Positions 1 to 10,275 of a DNA stretch of 64,000 bases are shown one piece after another. A program made the translations under genes and the position numbers. The notes under the pieces were generated by a model that had not been told where the DNA came from, made no database searches, and saw nothing but the letters and a program-made list of their open reading frames with translations. This DNA is from Alviniconcha marisindica. Lineage: Eukaryota > Mollusca > Gastropoda > Provannidae. Position 1 is the stretch's first letter, and every line of letters starts with the position of its first letter. The stretch spans positions 10,001 to 74,000 of the forward strand of contig JABMCL010000899.1 in the NCBI GenBank assembly GCA_018857735.1. The letters run 5' to 3'.

Positions 1-23
1 TCTCTCTCTCTCTCTCTCTCTCT
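1..23. repeat. (CT)n microsatellite at window edge
   Basis: The window opens inside a CT dinucleotide tract. About 78 bases of unremarkable sequence separate it from the stop codon of the minus-strand gene that follows, so it lies in that gene's presumed 3' flank. Confidence 0.9.
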
Positions 24-101
24 GCAGCTTACACCAGTAGACCCTATCAACCTCCGTGCTCACACGTCTCTCTTTAACCAGTCACGAAAAAGGCAGTCAC
101 G

Positions 102-1526
102 TTACGTTGTCCTCGTCTTCTTCGTCGTCGTCGTCGTCGTCGTCGTCGTCCCCTGCCCCCGCCGCCGCCGCCGCCGCCGCCGCCGCCCCGACAGCACCAG
201 GTCACGAACCGCGGCGACGTCGCAGACGACGCGGCCGCTCGTGCTGTTAGCGCTGAGGAACCAGTGTCGGAACCGTTTGGCGCGCTGGATCTTGGCCGCG
301 TTGCCCACGATCCAGTTGTTGTGGATGACGAGCGGGTAGGGGGCCTCCACGGCCCTCACCTTGGCCACGGTGTACCACTTCCCGTCCGGGAACAGCGGCT
401 CGGGGAGGTAGGACACGTTCACTCCGCCGTACCTCTCCTTGATGAGGCCCGAGAGAAAAGCCTGGTCGTTGGTCAGCTGGGACACCCTGGACCGCTCCCC
501 TAGGCGGGAGACCCTGCGGTCCAGCTCGTCCATCTTCTCCGTCAGGCGAGTCCAGAGCTTGGCCGTGGCCGCAGTGGGGTTCAGCAGCAGGAAGCAGCCG
601 CACGCCAGCTGCCTGCGGTACACCTTGGTGGCCACGATGTCCGCGCCGGACTCCCGGGACTGGGCGAGGATGACGGGCAGCGGGTCGTCCAGCCACACGA
701 AGTCCACCTCGAAGAGGAGGAGGCGGACCTTGGACTGCACCAGCCGCTGGATCAGCCGCGTCCTCTCCACCATCAGGCGCACGTAGCCGGCCAGGGTGTA
801 GGACTGAGGCCCGGAGAACCGCGACCCTTCGGCGGAGACCACGGTGATGTTGGGCCAGGCGTCCTTGAGACGCCGGCCCGTCGCCCGGTCCGTGGACAGG
901 AAGAGCACGTGGCTGTGAACTTCCCCCAGCGAGGCCGTGTTGCACAGCCAGCTGTTGACCAGGTCGACGTAGGCGTCGTTCAGCACGGAAAACAGCACCA
1001 CCCCTCGCTTCTCGGCTATGGCGGACGCCGCTCGAACCAACTCGTCCGACGTTGTGGAGGAAGAGGAGGAGGCGGAGGAGGAGGAGGCGGAGGAGGCGGA
1101 GGAGGAGGAGTTTGTGACGCCGGATTGAATTCTCTCCTCGCGGGTGTTCTTCGGGACGTCGCGGTGGAGCTCTCCTCTGGTCCTTCCTTCGCTGCCGATG
1201 TTCACGACGCTTGTCTCGGGACTTTTTGACTCCTCCTGGAAGCTGCTAGCGGTTGCGTGGCTCTCTGTATCGCCTGGACCCGGGATGCCCTTAGCGTCTG
1301 TCTGGCTTTCGCCCTTGTGGTGACTGCTAGCGTAGCCAGAGTCCCCGGAGTTGCCGGCCCCGTCCTTGAGGGTGGGGTGGACGTACCGGGCGGCTGAGCC
1401 GCCGCCTGCTGAGGCTCGGTGGACGTCGCGGAGCGAGGAGTGAGGAGTGGTCGTCGAGGACACGAGGTACAGCAGGACAGCCAGACCGAGCAGGACGAGG
1501 AAGAGGAAGGCGAAGAGTAGTTTCAT
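102..1526 (-). CDS. Type II membrane glycosyltransferase, Nucleotid_trans (GT77-like) class
   Basis: A single uninterrupted 474-codon frame ending in TAA at 104-102. Seen: a short basic start followed by one hydrophobic segment (about residues 3-22), the type II Golgi/ER anchor pattern; a Ser/Gly-rich stem (about 23-165) including Ser runs; a globular domain (about 172-430). That domain has the acidic core FEVDFVWLDDP (about 272-282, the place of the family's D-x-D metal/nucleotide-sugar site) and an NDQAF motif (353-357), both typical of PF03407 enzymes such as plant rhamnogalacturonan-II xylosyltransferases. Sequons include N226, N370 and N427. Inference: a lumenal UDP-sugar transferase; donor and acceptor cannot be told. 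Odd: no introns while its neighbours have many, and a C-terminus ending in an Arg run (about 448-456) and a Thr run (about 460-468) encoded by triplet repeats. The first Met is chosen because the anchor follows at once; I saw no in-frame stop just upstream. Confidence 0.85.
   Translation of the reverse strand: MKLLFAFLFLVLLGLAVLLYLVSSTTTPHSSLRDVHRASAGGGSAARYVHPTLKDGAGNSGDSGYASSHHKGESQTDAKGIPGPGDTESHATASSFQEESKSPETSVVNIGSEGRTRGELHRDVPKNTREERIQSGVTNSSSSASSASSSSASSSSSTTSDELVRAASAIAEKRGVVLFSVLNDAYVDLVNSWLCNTASLGEVHSHVLFLSTDRATGRRLKDAWPNITVVSAEGSRFSGPQSYTLAGYVRLMVERTRLIQRLVQSKVRLLLFEVDFVWLDDPLPVILAQSRESGADIVATKVYRRQLACGCFLLLNPTAATAKLWTRLTEKMDELDRRVSRLGERSRVSQLTNDQAFLSGLIKERYGGVNVSYLPEPLFPDGKWYTVAKVRAVEAPYPLVIHNNWIVGNAAKIQRAKRFRHWFLSANSTSGRVVCDVAAVRDLVLSGRRRRRRRRRGQGTTTTTTTTTKKTRTT
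105..190. repeat. Trinucleotide repeats inside the 3' end of the glycosyltransferase CDS
   Basis: A GTC-type run (about 120-150) is followed by a GCC-type run (about 160-187). Read on the minus strand they encode the Thr and Arg runs of the C-terminal tail. Tail length is probably variable between alleles. Confidence 0.85.
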
Positions 1527-1554
1527 CTTTCTTGTCGTCTGTCTACGGCTGCTG

Positions 1555-1659
1555 CCGTTGTTGCTGTTGTTGTTGTTGTTTGGTGGGTTGTTGTTGTTGT
1601 TGTTGGGCTTGTTGTTGTTGTTGTTGTTGGTTGTTGTTGTTGTTGTTGTTTGGTGGTGG

Positions 1660-1696
<37 letters not shown>

Positions 1697-1815
1697 CTTC
1701 TTCTTCTTCTTCTTCTTCTTCTTCTTCTTCTTCTTCTTCTTCTTCTTCTTCTTCTTCTTCTTCTTCTTCTTCTTCTTCTTCTTCTTTGGTGTCGTTGTTG
1801 TTGTTGTTGTTGTTT
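1555..1815. repeat. (TTG)n / (TTC)n / (GTT)n triplet block upstream of the glycosyltransferase
   Basis: About 140 bases of imperfect TTG units, then about 31 uninterrupted TTC units (about 1695-1787), then more GTT. On the gene's strand this is CAA- and GAA-type repeat, lying 30-290 bases 5' of the start codon, so in the 5' UTR or promoter. No coding role is seen despite long frames through it. Confidence 0.95.
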
Positions 1816-2027
1816 TGGGGGTGGGGTTGTTTTTGGTGGGGTACACCTGTGAAATAGACAGTGATATAATTATTATTACGGGAGATGGTCCATCGGGTTG
1901 AATATGTTTCGTTAACTAGATCAGGATCCTAGGAACGTGAAAGTGCAGCCAGTAAAATATACTACACACAAGAACACGGGATTTTTTTTATTAAAAAACT
2001 AAAATCTGATGATAGGGAAAGGTTACA

Positions 2028-2350
<323 letters not shown>

Positions 2351-2379
2351 CACTCGCCGCGAGTTTTAAGGACAATAAA

Positions 2380-2452
2380 GTATTATCTCATCTTATCTCA
2401 CCTTAGCTTACCTTACCTTACCTTACCTTATCTTGTCTTAAGGTAGGTAGGT
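2380..2452. repeat. Degenerate ACCTT pentanucleotide repeat
   Basis: A run of TTATCTCA/CTTACC units (about 2383-2435) followed by GTAGG units. It directly abuts the SINE-like copy that follows. Confidence 0.7.
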
Positions 2453-2454
2453 AG

Positions 2455-2624
2455 TGTTGCTTAAAGTCCTCGGATATCGTTCGGTTGACATATTAGGGAC
2501 AAGTTGTGACCAATGCCGAAGCATGGTTCAATATATATATAGCTTTACGTCCACGGAAACCAGAAGGCTCGTTAGGACGGACAGCTCAGGACGGCCACCT
2601 CGACTCTCACACAGCTCCTGAACT
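2455..2624 (-). mobile_element. SINE-like dispersed repeat, family B
   Basis: The reverse complement matches copies at 29559-29733 and 41337-41512 nearly end to end. The element starts TTCAGGAGCTGTGTGAGAG, has a middle with GTGGACGTCCTGG and CCGTGGACGTAAAG, and a 3' part with GACATATTAGGGACAAG (as written on the plus strand). No coding capacity. I did not find a clear pol III A/B box pair, so SINE is inferred from length (about 175 bases) and copy structure. Confidence 0.75.
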
Positions 2625-2804
2625 ATGTGGTTATCTTAATTACCGTGTTAAAAGTTCAGTGTAAAACTGGTTTCGCTGTCTGGCATGATCTCACCTGTGT
2701 CTGGTCGTGTCTTCCCAGTGGCGGTACTCCACGCTGACTGCCTACGTACCGTCCAAGGTTCAGTTCCGATGCATATCAATATACTGAGTAACCTGCCTGA
2801 GAGC

Positions 2805-3180
2805 GAAACACTTTTAATCTGATCGGCCGCTTGATACTGTCTGAGGTGTAAGAAGAAGAAGAAAAAGAAGAAAGAAAAGAAGGAGTGGTGGGTGGAGGGG
2901 TCGGGGAGGGGGGGGAGGGGGGTCGAGAGGCGGGCGTGCGAAAAATCCCGTTAAACTGAAGGGCCGCTTGCTGAAGAACTACTGTGTAAGAAGCAGAAAA
3001 AGAAGAAAGAAAGAGAGGTTGTTGTTGTTATTTTTTGTTTTTTTTTTGGTGGGGGGGGGGGGGAACGCGAGCGAAAAACAACAACTGAAGGGCCGGACCG
3101 CTTGCTGAACAACTAATGTGTAAGAAAAACGAGAAGAAAAACGAAAGAAGAAGAAAAGAAAGGGGAAAAAAAAACCCACC
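2805..3180. repeat. Polypurine tandem repeat, period about 130
   Basis: Three diverged units begin near 2815, 2950 and 3083. Each has a GGCCGCTTG(C/A)T core, then GTGTAAGAA and a long A/G-rich tract. Confidence 0.7.
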
Positions 3181-3804
3181 TGCGACAGCTTTTATCGTAT
3201 AATCTAAAAGCTTCTCCGTTTCTTAAAGCGCTGTACACTGACTGTATCAAAGCTGGAGCTGTACTTTTCCAACCTTTGATCGAAGTAGATCGAGTCCTTT
3301 TGGTCTGGCCATTCAATAAAAACTATTTTAATGCGGTTCGCGTTGGGCGTAGGTACACACTGGTCGTATACAAAGCATTCGTTGCCGGGAGATTCTAACC
3401 AAACCGAAGAGAATGTGGAGGTTAGTGTGACAGGCTTTCAGACCCAGTCAACCAGTACGGTTATATCAGGGCGAGGATAAATGGTGAAAAACGATTTATT
3501 TTTATTTATTTTTTAATGAGATGGAAAGCGAAGACAGTCATCTATTTTTGGTTTCGTGTCTAGTGTTTGGATCGTGTTTTAGAACGCCAGCAGTCTTGTT
3601 TCAGATTTCTGCAATATGATGGCTCGTGTCAGTTTTGGGACCGGTATAGACAGACTTTCTGTGTACGTGTGATTTATCTTGTTAACACTGATCGTGCAAT
3701 TAAAGGGAGGTTAAAATCCAGGAACTAATAATGCTTATGATATCAATATTGCCTGTCTGTTGTTCCGCTCTCTTAAATTTTGAATCATTTATACATGGTC
3801 ATTT

Positions 3805-3836
<32 letters not shown>

Positions 3837-4480
3837 TTTTTTTTTTTCTTTTTTCTTTTTTTCTTTTTTTCTTTTTTTCTTTCTTTCTTTCTTTCTTTTT
3901 TATTTTTTTTTATATATATTTATTTATGTTGTTGTTTGTTTTGCATGTTGCTCTAAACAGAATAAAGAAGTACCTGGCTTGGCCTGACAAATCAAAACGG
4001 CGGACTACCGACAAGTCTAACGGTAAAGGCACCACCAAAACGTTCACGACAGTCTGAAAGACTATGGTCTGCAGCAAATAAATAATAGGGACAACCGCCG
4101 ACTAAGCCTCATGCACAGAATCGATGAAACGGAAGAAAAAAGGAAGAAAAGAAAAAAACGGGAAGGGGGTGGGGGAGGCGGGTGGATCAACCCTAACCCA
4201 TCTTTCTGATGAAGTTCGACTCTTATTCCGTCCTCACTGCGGCATCACAAAATGAACCGAAATGTCAAACTCTGCCTGATGTTTGAGCCATAATATAATT
4301 GTATAACTGATATTAATAATAATATGGAATTTATAGTGCGTGCAGTTCGGCGACCCAAAGCGCTTTGTCATTTAATTAAAGAAAAGCATGGAATGCTTAA
4401 ATACTCACACCGAAAAATCAGTAGCATAATAATACATTTCTACATATATATACTTAGTCATACAAAACAAAGTGCAACTG
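3181..4480. other. Intergenic, no gene seen
   Basis: No splice-linked or conserved coding frame was recognised. It contains a (CTTT)n/poly-T tract at about 3803-3925 and otherwise unique-looking AT-rich DNA. Confidence 0.6.
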
Positions 4481-5127
4481 ACACACACTGAAACACAAAC
4501 ACTCTCGCACTCACAAAGTCGCCTGAACGCGCGCGCGCACACACAAACACACACACGTAGACTGTATGTGTGTAAATTAGGATGGATGCGTAACCTGACA
4601 CACGCAGATGTTCACAGGTTTCCGTGCACGCGTCCACACACACACACACACACGCACGCACGCACGCACGCACGCACGCGCGCACGCGCGCGCGCGGATC
4701 ACGCGCACTTGTGTAGGCAGTTGGTCGAAGGGGGTGAACTGTGCTAAATCATGTCAAAAAGCAGTTTGCTCCCTTTAATGCGTGTCGTCATTGCAAACTC
4801 CTTTCGACAACATGGTGGACGAGAGACTTGCATTGGGTTTGTGGTTTGTTTGTTGTTGTTTTCTTCCTCTTCTTCTTTTTTGTTGTTGTGGGGACGGGGA
4901 GGCGGGACGTGCGTGCGTGCGTGCGTGCGTGCGTACGCCGGTGCCTGCGTGCGTGTGCGTGTGCGTGTGTGTGTATGTGTGCATTCATTTTAATCATTAT
5001 CTTTAAAGCAGCCAGGCTTCTAAACAAAACAACACCACACCCACACACACACCCATCCACCACACACATACACCCACACACACACAGACACACCGTGCTG
5101 CACGCATGCACACACCCACCTACCCGG

Positions 5128-5174
<47 letters not shown>
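4480..5174. repeat. Mixed (CA)n, (GCAC)n and (GT)n/(GCGT)n block
   Basis: CA and GCAC tracts at about 4480-4700 are followed by about 200 bases of non-repetitive DNA, then GCGT/GT at about 4908-4980 and CA at about 5032-5174. Alternating purine-pyrimidine throughout; no gene seen. Confidence 0.85.
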
Positions 5175-5175
<1 letters not shown>

Positions 5176-5569
5176 AGTCCAACATGAGCAAATACGAGTT
5201 CTCTGAAGAAGACACCAGACAAGATACAGTACAGTACAGTACAGAGCCTCGTGCCACTTCATCCTGCGTAATCAACTTCCGGTCTCTTTTAATCATTATG
5301 ACATCATAATATATGGATCACTAGCCATGATTCTCCCAAAACAAAATCGTCATTCAAAAATAAATTAATTCATTAAATTAAAGTGCAGTTAACAGACAAT
5401 GCTCTGCTGTTAACACAAAAATGTAAAGGACCAGAAACATTTCACATGTTACAAAATGTCGATGTATGTGCTAACCAACACCACCAAAAAAAATTCAACA
5501 AAAAATATATATATATTAAAAAAATCACTGGAATATTTTGTGTTAACGGTGTCTGTTCATTCACAGTGG

Positions 5570-5680
5570 TCAGAGTTCAGGAGCTGTGTGAAAGTGGAGG
5601 TGGCCGTCCTGGGTTCCCCGTCGCTAACAGTCCGTACGGTCTCTGTGGACGTAAAGCAACACTGAACTCGAACTGAACTG
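5570..5680 (+). mobile_element. SINE-like family B fragment
   Basis: It shares AGGAGCTGTGTGAAAGT, GTCCTGGGTTCC, GTCCGTACGGTCTCTGTGG and ACGTAAAGCAACAC with the tandem copies at 60.6-61.0 kb. It is shorter than the full-length copies at 29.6 and 41.3 kb. Confidence 0.7.
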
Positions 5681-5916
5681 TGTTCACTGTATTCTGCTGA
5701 GTAACAGCACCGCCTGGAGCCCAAATGCTGACAAAATCTGTTAAGTATTGTGGTAAACACACAATGCGAAAGGCCGCTGAAAGGAATGAATAAAGTATAG
5801 AGTGAAAAGCAACAACGTCTAAACATTCACGGAACATTTTACTGCTTGGCTGTCAACGCCCAGTCAAAATGGAAATTCAGGAAATAAGACTTAAGAGTGT
5901 TCAGGAAATAAATTAC

Positions 5917-5917
<1 letters not shown>

Positions 5918-5987
<70 letters not shown>

Positions 5988-6140
5988 CGACTTGCTTCTC
6001 GGTTTTCTGGTGTCCATTTCAACATGGTTTGTCTAAATGTACATGTACTCAACATATTGTAGCTCATTGTATCCTTAGTTAATAGTGGTTTCCCTCATGG
6101 GCGAGGGCTGGATGTAAAAAGACCTCGAGTCTTTTCCACT

Positions 6141-6173
<33 letters not shown>

Positions 6174-6217
6174 ATATAACCGTATTGGATGGACTGAGCG
6201 TGAAACACCAAGTTACT
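5918..6217. repeat. (CT)n, poly-C and a dispersed repeat tail
   Basis: CT tract at 5918-5983; a pure C tract of about 29 bases at 6144-6172; then a GATATAACCGTATTGGATGG segment resembling the segment at about 20200-20250 that ends in AACACCAAGTTA. No gene seen. Confidence 0.75.
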
Positions 6218-6471
6218 TACCTACTACCATCTGTGTCTGTGTGTGTGTGTGCCTATGTACACATGTCCAACAGTGAACAGTGATGTATGCATGTCTGCAC
6301 TGTGTACATCTGGTGTAGTGAGCATGCAGGGTTTTTTGTGTGGAAATTCTTGTGCTCCGTGTATACATTTTCACGAGTACATTTTCACTGCCGCTGTGCT
6401 TGTGTTGCACATTACAAGGTCCATGACGTTACATTGGCTTAAAAGAAATCAGAAGTGCGTGTGTGCGTATG

Positions 6472-6766
6472 GGGGGGGGGGGGGGAGAGAGGGGGGAGAG
6501 GGGGGGAAGAGAGAGAGAGAAAGGGGGGGGGGAGAGGGGAGAGAGAGGGGGAGAGACAGAGGGGGAGAGACAGAGGGGGGGAGAGGAGAGAGGGGGGAGA
6601 GGGGGGAAGAGGGGGGAGAGAGAGTGGAGAGAGAGACAGAGAGAGACAGAAAGGGGGAAGAGGGAGGGGAGGGGGGGGAGAGAGAGAGATGGGAGGGAGA
6701 GAGAGAGGGGGTGAGAAAGAGAGGGTGGAGAGGGGGTGGAGAGAGAGAGTGAGAGAGAGAGCGAGC

Positions 6767-6812
<46 letters not shown>

Positions 6813-6900
6813 ATGTTGTGTGTGGGTGCACATGCCGGTTGTGTGTGTGTGTGGATGGGGAGGGGGTGCACATGTGTGTGTGTGGGGGGGGGGGGTGGAC
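6472..6900. repeat. (G/A)n purine block running into (GT)n
   Basis: About 290 bases of almost pure G/A on the plus strand, then (GT)n to about 6900. The long Pro/Ser/Leu and Gly/Arg/Glu frames here are repeat artefacts. Confidence 0.95.
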
Positions 6901-7023
6901 CTGTTGCATATAATTATGAGCTTGTTCCTCTACATGCAGCTCGCAAGACTTCCAATGCAGGTCCGGGTATCAGAGAGAAGAGACTGAAACTGATCGGGAT
7001 GAGCTCCCTTTGACAATTGGGTG

Positions 7024-7215
7024 TCATTTGCATATTTTGTCATAATCATAATCAAGACTACAGATCAAGACAGAGAGGGGCTTGGAGTACAACGTGAACT
7101 GGATCGCCCCAAGAACCGAACCCTGCGGAACACCGAACAGAAGAGGGCTGGGAGAGGACAAGACGTTGTCAACCTTCACAGACTGTTCACGGCCCTCTAA
7201 GCAGGACGCAGACCA
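7024..7215 (-). pseudogene. Non-LTR retrotransposon reverse transcriptase fragment (3' part)
   Basis: The minus-strand frame contains FGVPQGSVLGAIQFTLY, matching the conserved GVPQGSVLGP..F.LY block of CR1/L2/Jockey-type reverse transcriptases. Only a small piece survives, and a SINE (7216-7539) separates it from the upstream RT piece at about 7681-7830. It is a dead copy. Confidence 0.75.
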
Positions 7216-7539
7216 GTAAGTAAACGTGGTGCTTAACGTCCCCACAACTATTAGGCTTATTAGGGACGGGGAGAAGGGGTGGGGGGGAGGGGGTCTGGAG
7301 GGGGGAGGAGAGGCAGATTATATACCTATCGCTACACTGCCACCACCAGAATGACTTCTGCATTAAGACGGGCAGCGATGAGAGCCATTTTAATCTTTCA
7401 TTAACTGTGAGGGACAAAGTCACAAGACAAGTGTCCACAGACCGCAAATTTTCAAGAGAAAGGAGAGCCGAAGCGGTATCGAACCGAGGTCCTTCCGCTT
7501 ACCAGCCTAACGCCTTACCGCTAGGCCAAACCGGCTCAC
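7216..7539 (-). mobile_element. tRNA-derived SINE, family A
   Basis: On the minus strand the head reads GTGAGCCGGTTTGGCCTAGC, giving a pol III A box. A B box (GGTTCGATACC) follows about 50 bases later, and the 3' end carries the CCTAATAAGCC and GTGGACGTTAAGCAC tail. Other copies are at 7910, 41523 and 62620. It sits inside the LINE debris. Confidence 0.88.
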
Positions 7540-7554
7540 TGCAGATCGTTCCCC

Positions 7555-7680
7555 GAGTGTTCCTGCACATACATGTAACACACGCATGCCAGGCGAGGGT
7601 TACCGTAGGCGACTCAGGTCTTCGTTGTTGCCCTCGTGTTACGTCCTTCGAGCGCTGATTAACTCCCTTGTGTTCTGAGT
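7555..7680 (-). repeat. Dispersed repeat shared with 63497-63605
   Basis: This stretch is the reverse complement of the segment at 63497-63605, including GACCTGAGTCGCCTACGGTA and CTGGCATGCGTGT. It lies between the SINE and the upstream RT fragment. Confidence 0.75.
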
Positions 7681-7830
7681 GTTTCTGCAGTTGGGCCAAA
7701 ACGACCGTTTCTAGGATTCTGGAAATGAAATGCAAATTTGACACCGATCGCGAGTGCTTTAAATCACACGGATCCATTCACCCTTTCTTTAACAGCGGGG
7801 TTACTACGACCTGCTTCAACTGACGTGGGG
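7681..7830 (-). pseudogene. Non-LTR retrotransposon reverse transcriptase fragment (5' part)
   Basis: The minus strand gives VVTPLLKKG, then SVSNLHFISRILETVVLAQL, the canonical VVTPLLKKP...RPISNL.FISKILE.VV...L block of CR1/L2-type RT. The stretch is frame-disrupted (a stop or shift after LLKKG). Together with 7024-7215 it is one truncated, interrupted copy. Confidence 0.8.
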
Positions 7831-7909
7831 CGGTTTCAGAACGGTGAGAGCTGCTGTTTACAATCCTTGTGATAAAAAAAAGAGGCAATAGATCGGAAAG
7901 GCACATCCG

Positions 7910-8228
7910 GTGAGCCGGTTTGGCCATAAGGCTAGTAAGGTGTTAGGCTGGTAAGCAGAGGGACCTCGGTTCGAATCCGCTTCGGCTCTCCTTTCTCTTC
8001 ACAAGTTGTGGTCTGTGGACACTGTCTTGTGACTTTGTCCCCCACAATTAATGAAATATTAAAACGGCTCTCATCGCTGCCCACCTTAATGCGGGAGTCA
8101 TTCTGGTGGTGACAGTGTAGTGATAGGTATATATAATCTCCCTCTCCCCACACCTCCATACCCCCTCTTCTCCCCGTCCCTAATAAGCCTTGTGGTTTCT
8201 GTGGACGTTAAGCACCGTGTTTACTTCC
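7910..8228 (+). mobile_element. tRNA-derived SINE, family A
   Basis: Near full-length copy: GTGAGCCGGTTTGGCC head with a small A-box disruption, GGTTCGAATCC B box at about 7967, a body with GTGGACACTGTCTTGTGACT, and a tail with CCGTCCCTAATAAGCC. It lies head-away from the inverted copy at 7216-7539. Confidence 0.88.
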
Positions 8229-8439
8229 TGAGGCACATCCTTCAGTAAGAGAGGCAGGAACAGGGTCTAACGTGGTGCAGGTTTTGGTAGACGACTCAAC
8301 GAGTTTATGCTCTCTTCTTCTTGTTGTTGTTGTGAAAAGCAAGTTCTGGCACAGTCAAAAGGCATAAAACGCTTAAAAGTAATGTTAATATGACAATACA
8401 AAACAGGTGCGAATTTTGGGGGGTAAGCCTCATTTTGGT

Positions 8440-8725
8440 TCACACCCACAAATGCACACAATGTATGCGCACACACAAACACTGAATGCACACACACAAT
8501 GCATGCACACCCTCAAATACACAATATATGCACACACACAAACATTGCATGCACACACACACATACACATGAACATCATGAGCACCTGCAAATACACACA
8601 ATGTATGCACACCCTCAAATATACACAATGTATGCACACCCACAAAAACACACACACACAATGTATGTACACCCACAACCACACACACATACAAACACAC
8701 ACACACACATACACTACAACCACAA
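8440..8725. repeat. CA-rich minisatellite with ATGTATGCACAC units
   Basis: Imperfect units of about 25-45 bases, each with ACACAATGTATGCACAC and a CAAA interruption, in the 3' flank of the GXYLT gene. Confidence 0.8.
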
Positions 8726-8848
8726 ATCAAACTAAATAAACCAAAATAAATTATATAAAAAACAACAACCCTGAAGCACAAGTACAGATGCACATGAACA
8801 TCACTGAAATATCGGGAACATATTTTCATTTTAAAGTTTCTCCTTAGG

Positions 8849-10238
8849 TCATCCACCAGGGGGAGCCACTGGCACATCCTGTCTATTGTGACCCTCTTCA
8901 AGATACGAGCGAGTCTCCGCAACAAAACGTTCCATCTGCTTGAGAAAAATGTGGGCGACTTTGCCGCACTGCGTCGACTTGGTCTGCAGCAAATTCTTCT
9001 TCATGCGCTCCAGCAAGACAAACTCCACGTCCTCACCAAAGCGGTACTGGAAAAGAAAAAAAAGGGTTACATTGCATCATCGTCACTATCGTCACCAAGG
9101 ACAGATGTGAGTCAAAAATCCACATCCTCACCAAAGTGATGGCCTAAAAGGCATCAACGGTTTACATCAGCATCATAATCACTATCCACTATCATCACCA
9201 AGGAGAGGTACAAGACAAAGTCCACATCTTTACCAAAGTGATGGCCTAAAAGACACAAAGGTTTACATCAGCATGCAAGACAAACTTCACATCCTCAACA
9301 AAAAGTGATAGCCTAAAAGACATCATCATTTTCATCACCAAGAAGACGTGCAAGGTGTGAACTCCACATCCTCGCTAAAGTGATGGCCTAAAAGACACAA
9401 CAGTTTACATCAGCATCAGCATCACTATCACCACGATGGGCAGGTGCATGACAAACTCCACATCCTTGCCACAGTGACAATGGATTTTAAGCATTCAAGG
9501 GGCTGAAATTAAACAGTGAAAATTTGCTAACTCCATCAGTTACCCTCTTTTTGACAGTCAAGTTCTGTGAATTGACACAAAATGCAAGCAAAAACTAAAT
9601 TGTTGTTTTTAAAGTTCTATTTTGATCTCATTCACCTGTTTTGAGAAGGTAATTTCCTTTAAACCAATTCATAACTTACCACATTAAACCAATCCAAAAC
9701 TTACTGCATCAAACCAATCTATAAGTGTAACCTACTGCGCTGAAACAACCTGTAACCTACGGCACGTTAAAACAATCCATAAACTCGCAGCATTAAAACG
9801 ACCCGAAACCTGCCGCATTTAAAAAAAAAAACTTGAACACCTTTAACACACTGCAATAAAACTAGCGACTCACTGCGCTGAAGGCGTTGTAGACGGCTCT
9901 AAAGGCAGGCTGTTTATCGTTGTGCATGACGCGCCGACAGCCGTGCAGGATGAAGGCCCCGTTCCACTCTGCGGGCTTGCAGACGCTCATGTACATGCAG
10001 TGGTCTGGCCGGTAGTTCCACTCACAGGAGTAAGTGTACAGCTGATCTGCAACAGGAGTGTACCGTCACGGTCACCACCCTGCGGCTGTCTGCTTATGTA
10101 CATCATGCCAACGGTCATGTCAGCAGCTCCACTCACACAACTTCTCTTCTCATTAAAGGAACATTGTGCATGTTGTGATTTCTCCTTTATATATAGATAG
10201 ATAGATAGATAGATAGACAGATAGATAGATAGACAGAC

Positions 10239-10275
<37 letters not shown>

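Noticed and set aside
247..945. A 232-codon minus-strand frame inside the transferase gene
   Set aside because: Shadow frame of GC-rich coding DNA. The 474-codon frame carries the recognisable domain.
1523..1857. Lys/Asn, Cys, Leu and Phe homopolymer frames over the TTG/TTC block
   Set aside because: They are translations of triplet repeats upstream of the transferase start.
6429..6909. Long Ser/Pro/Leu and Gly/Arg/Glu frames
   Set aside because: Produced by the purine tract and GT repeat, with no domain.
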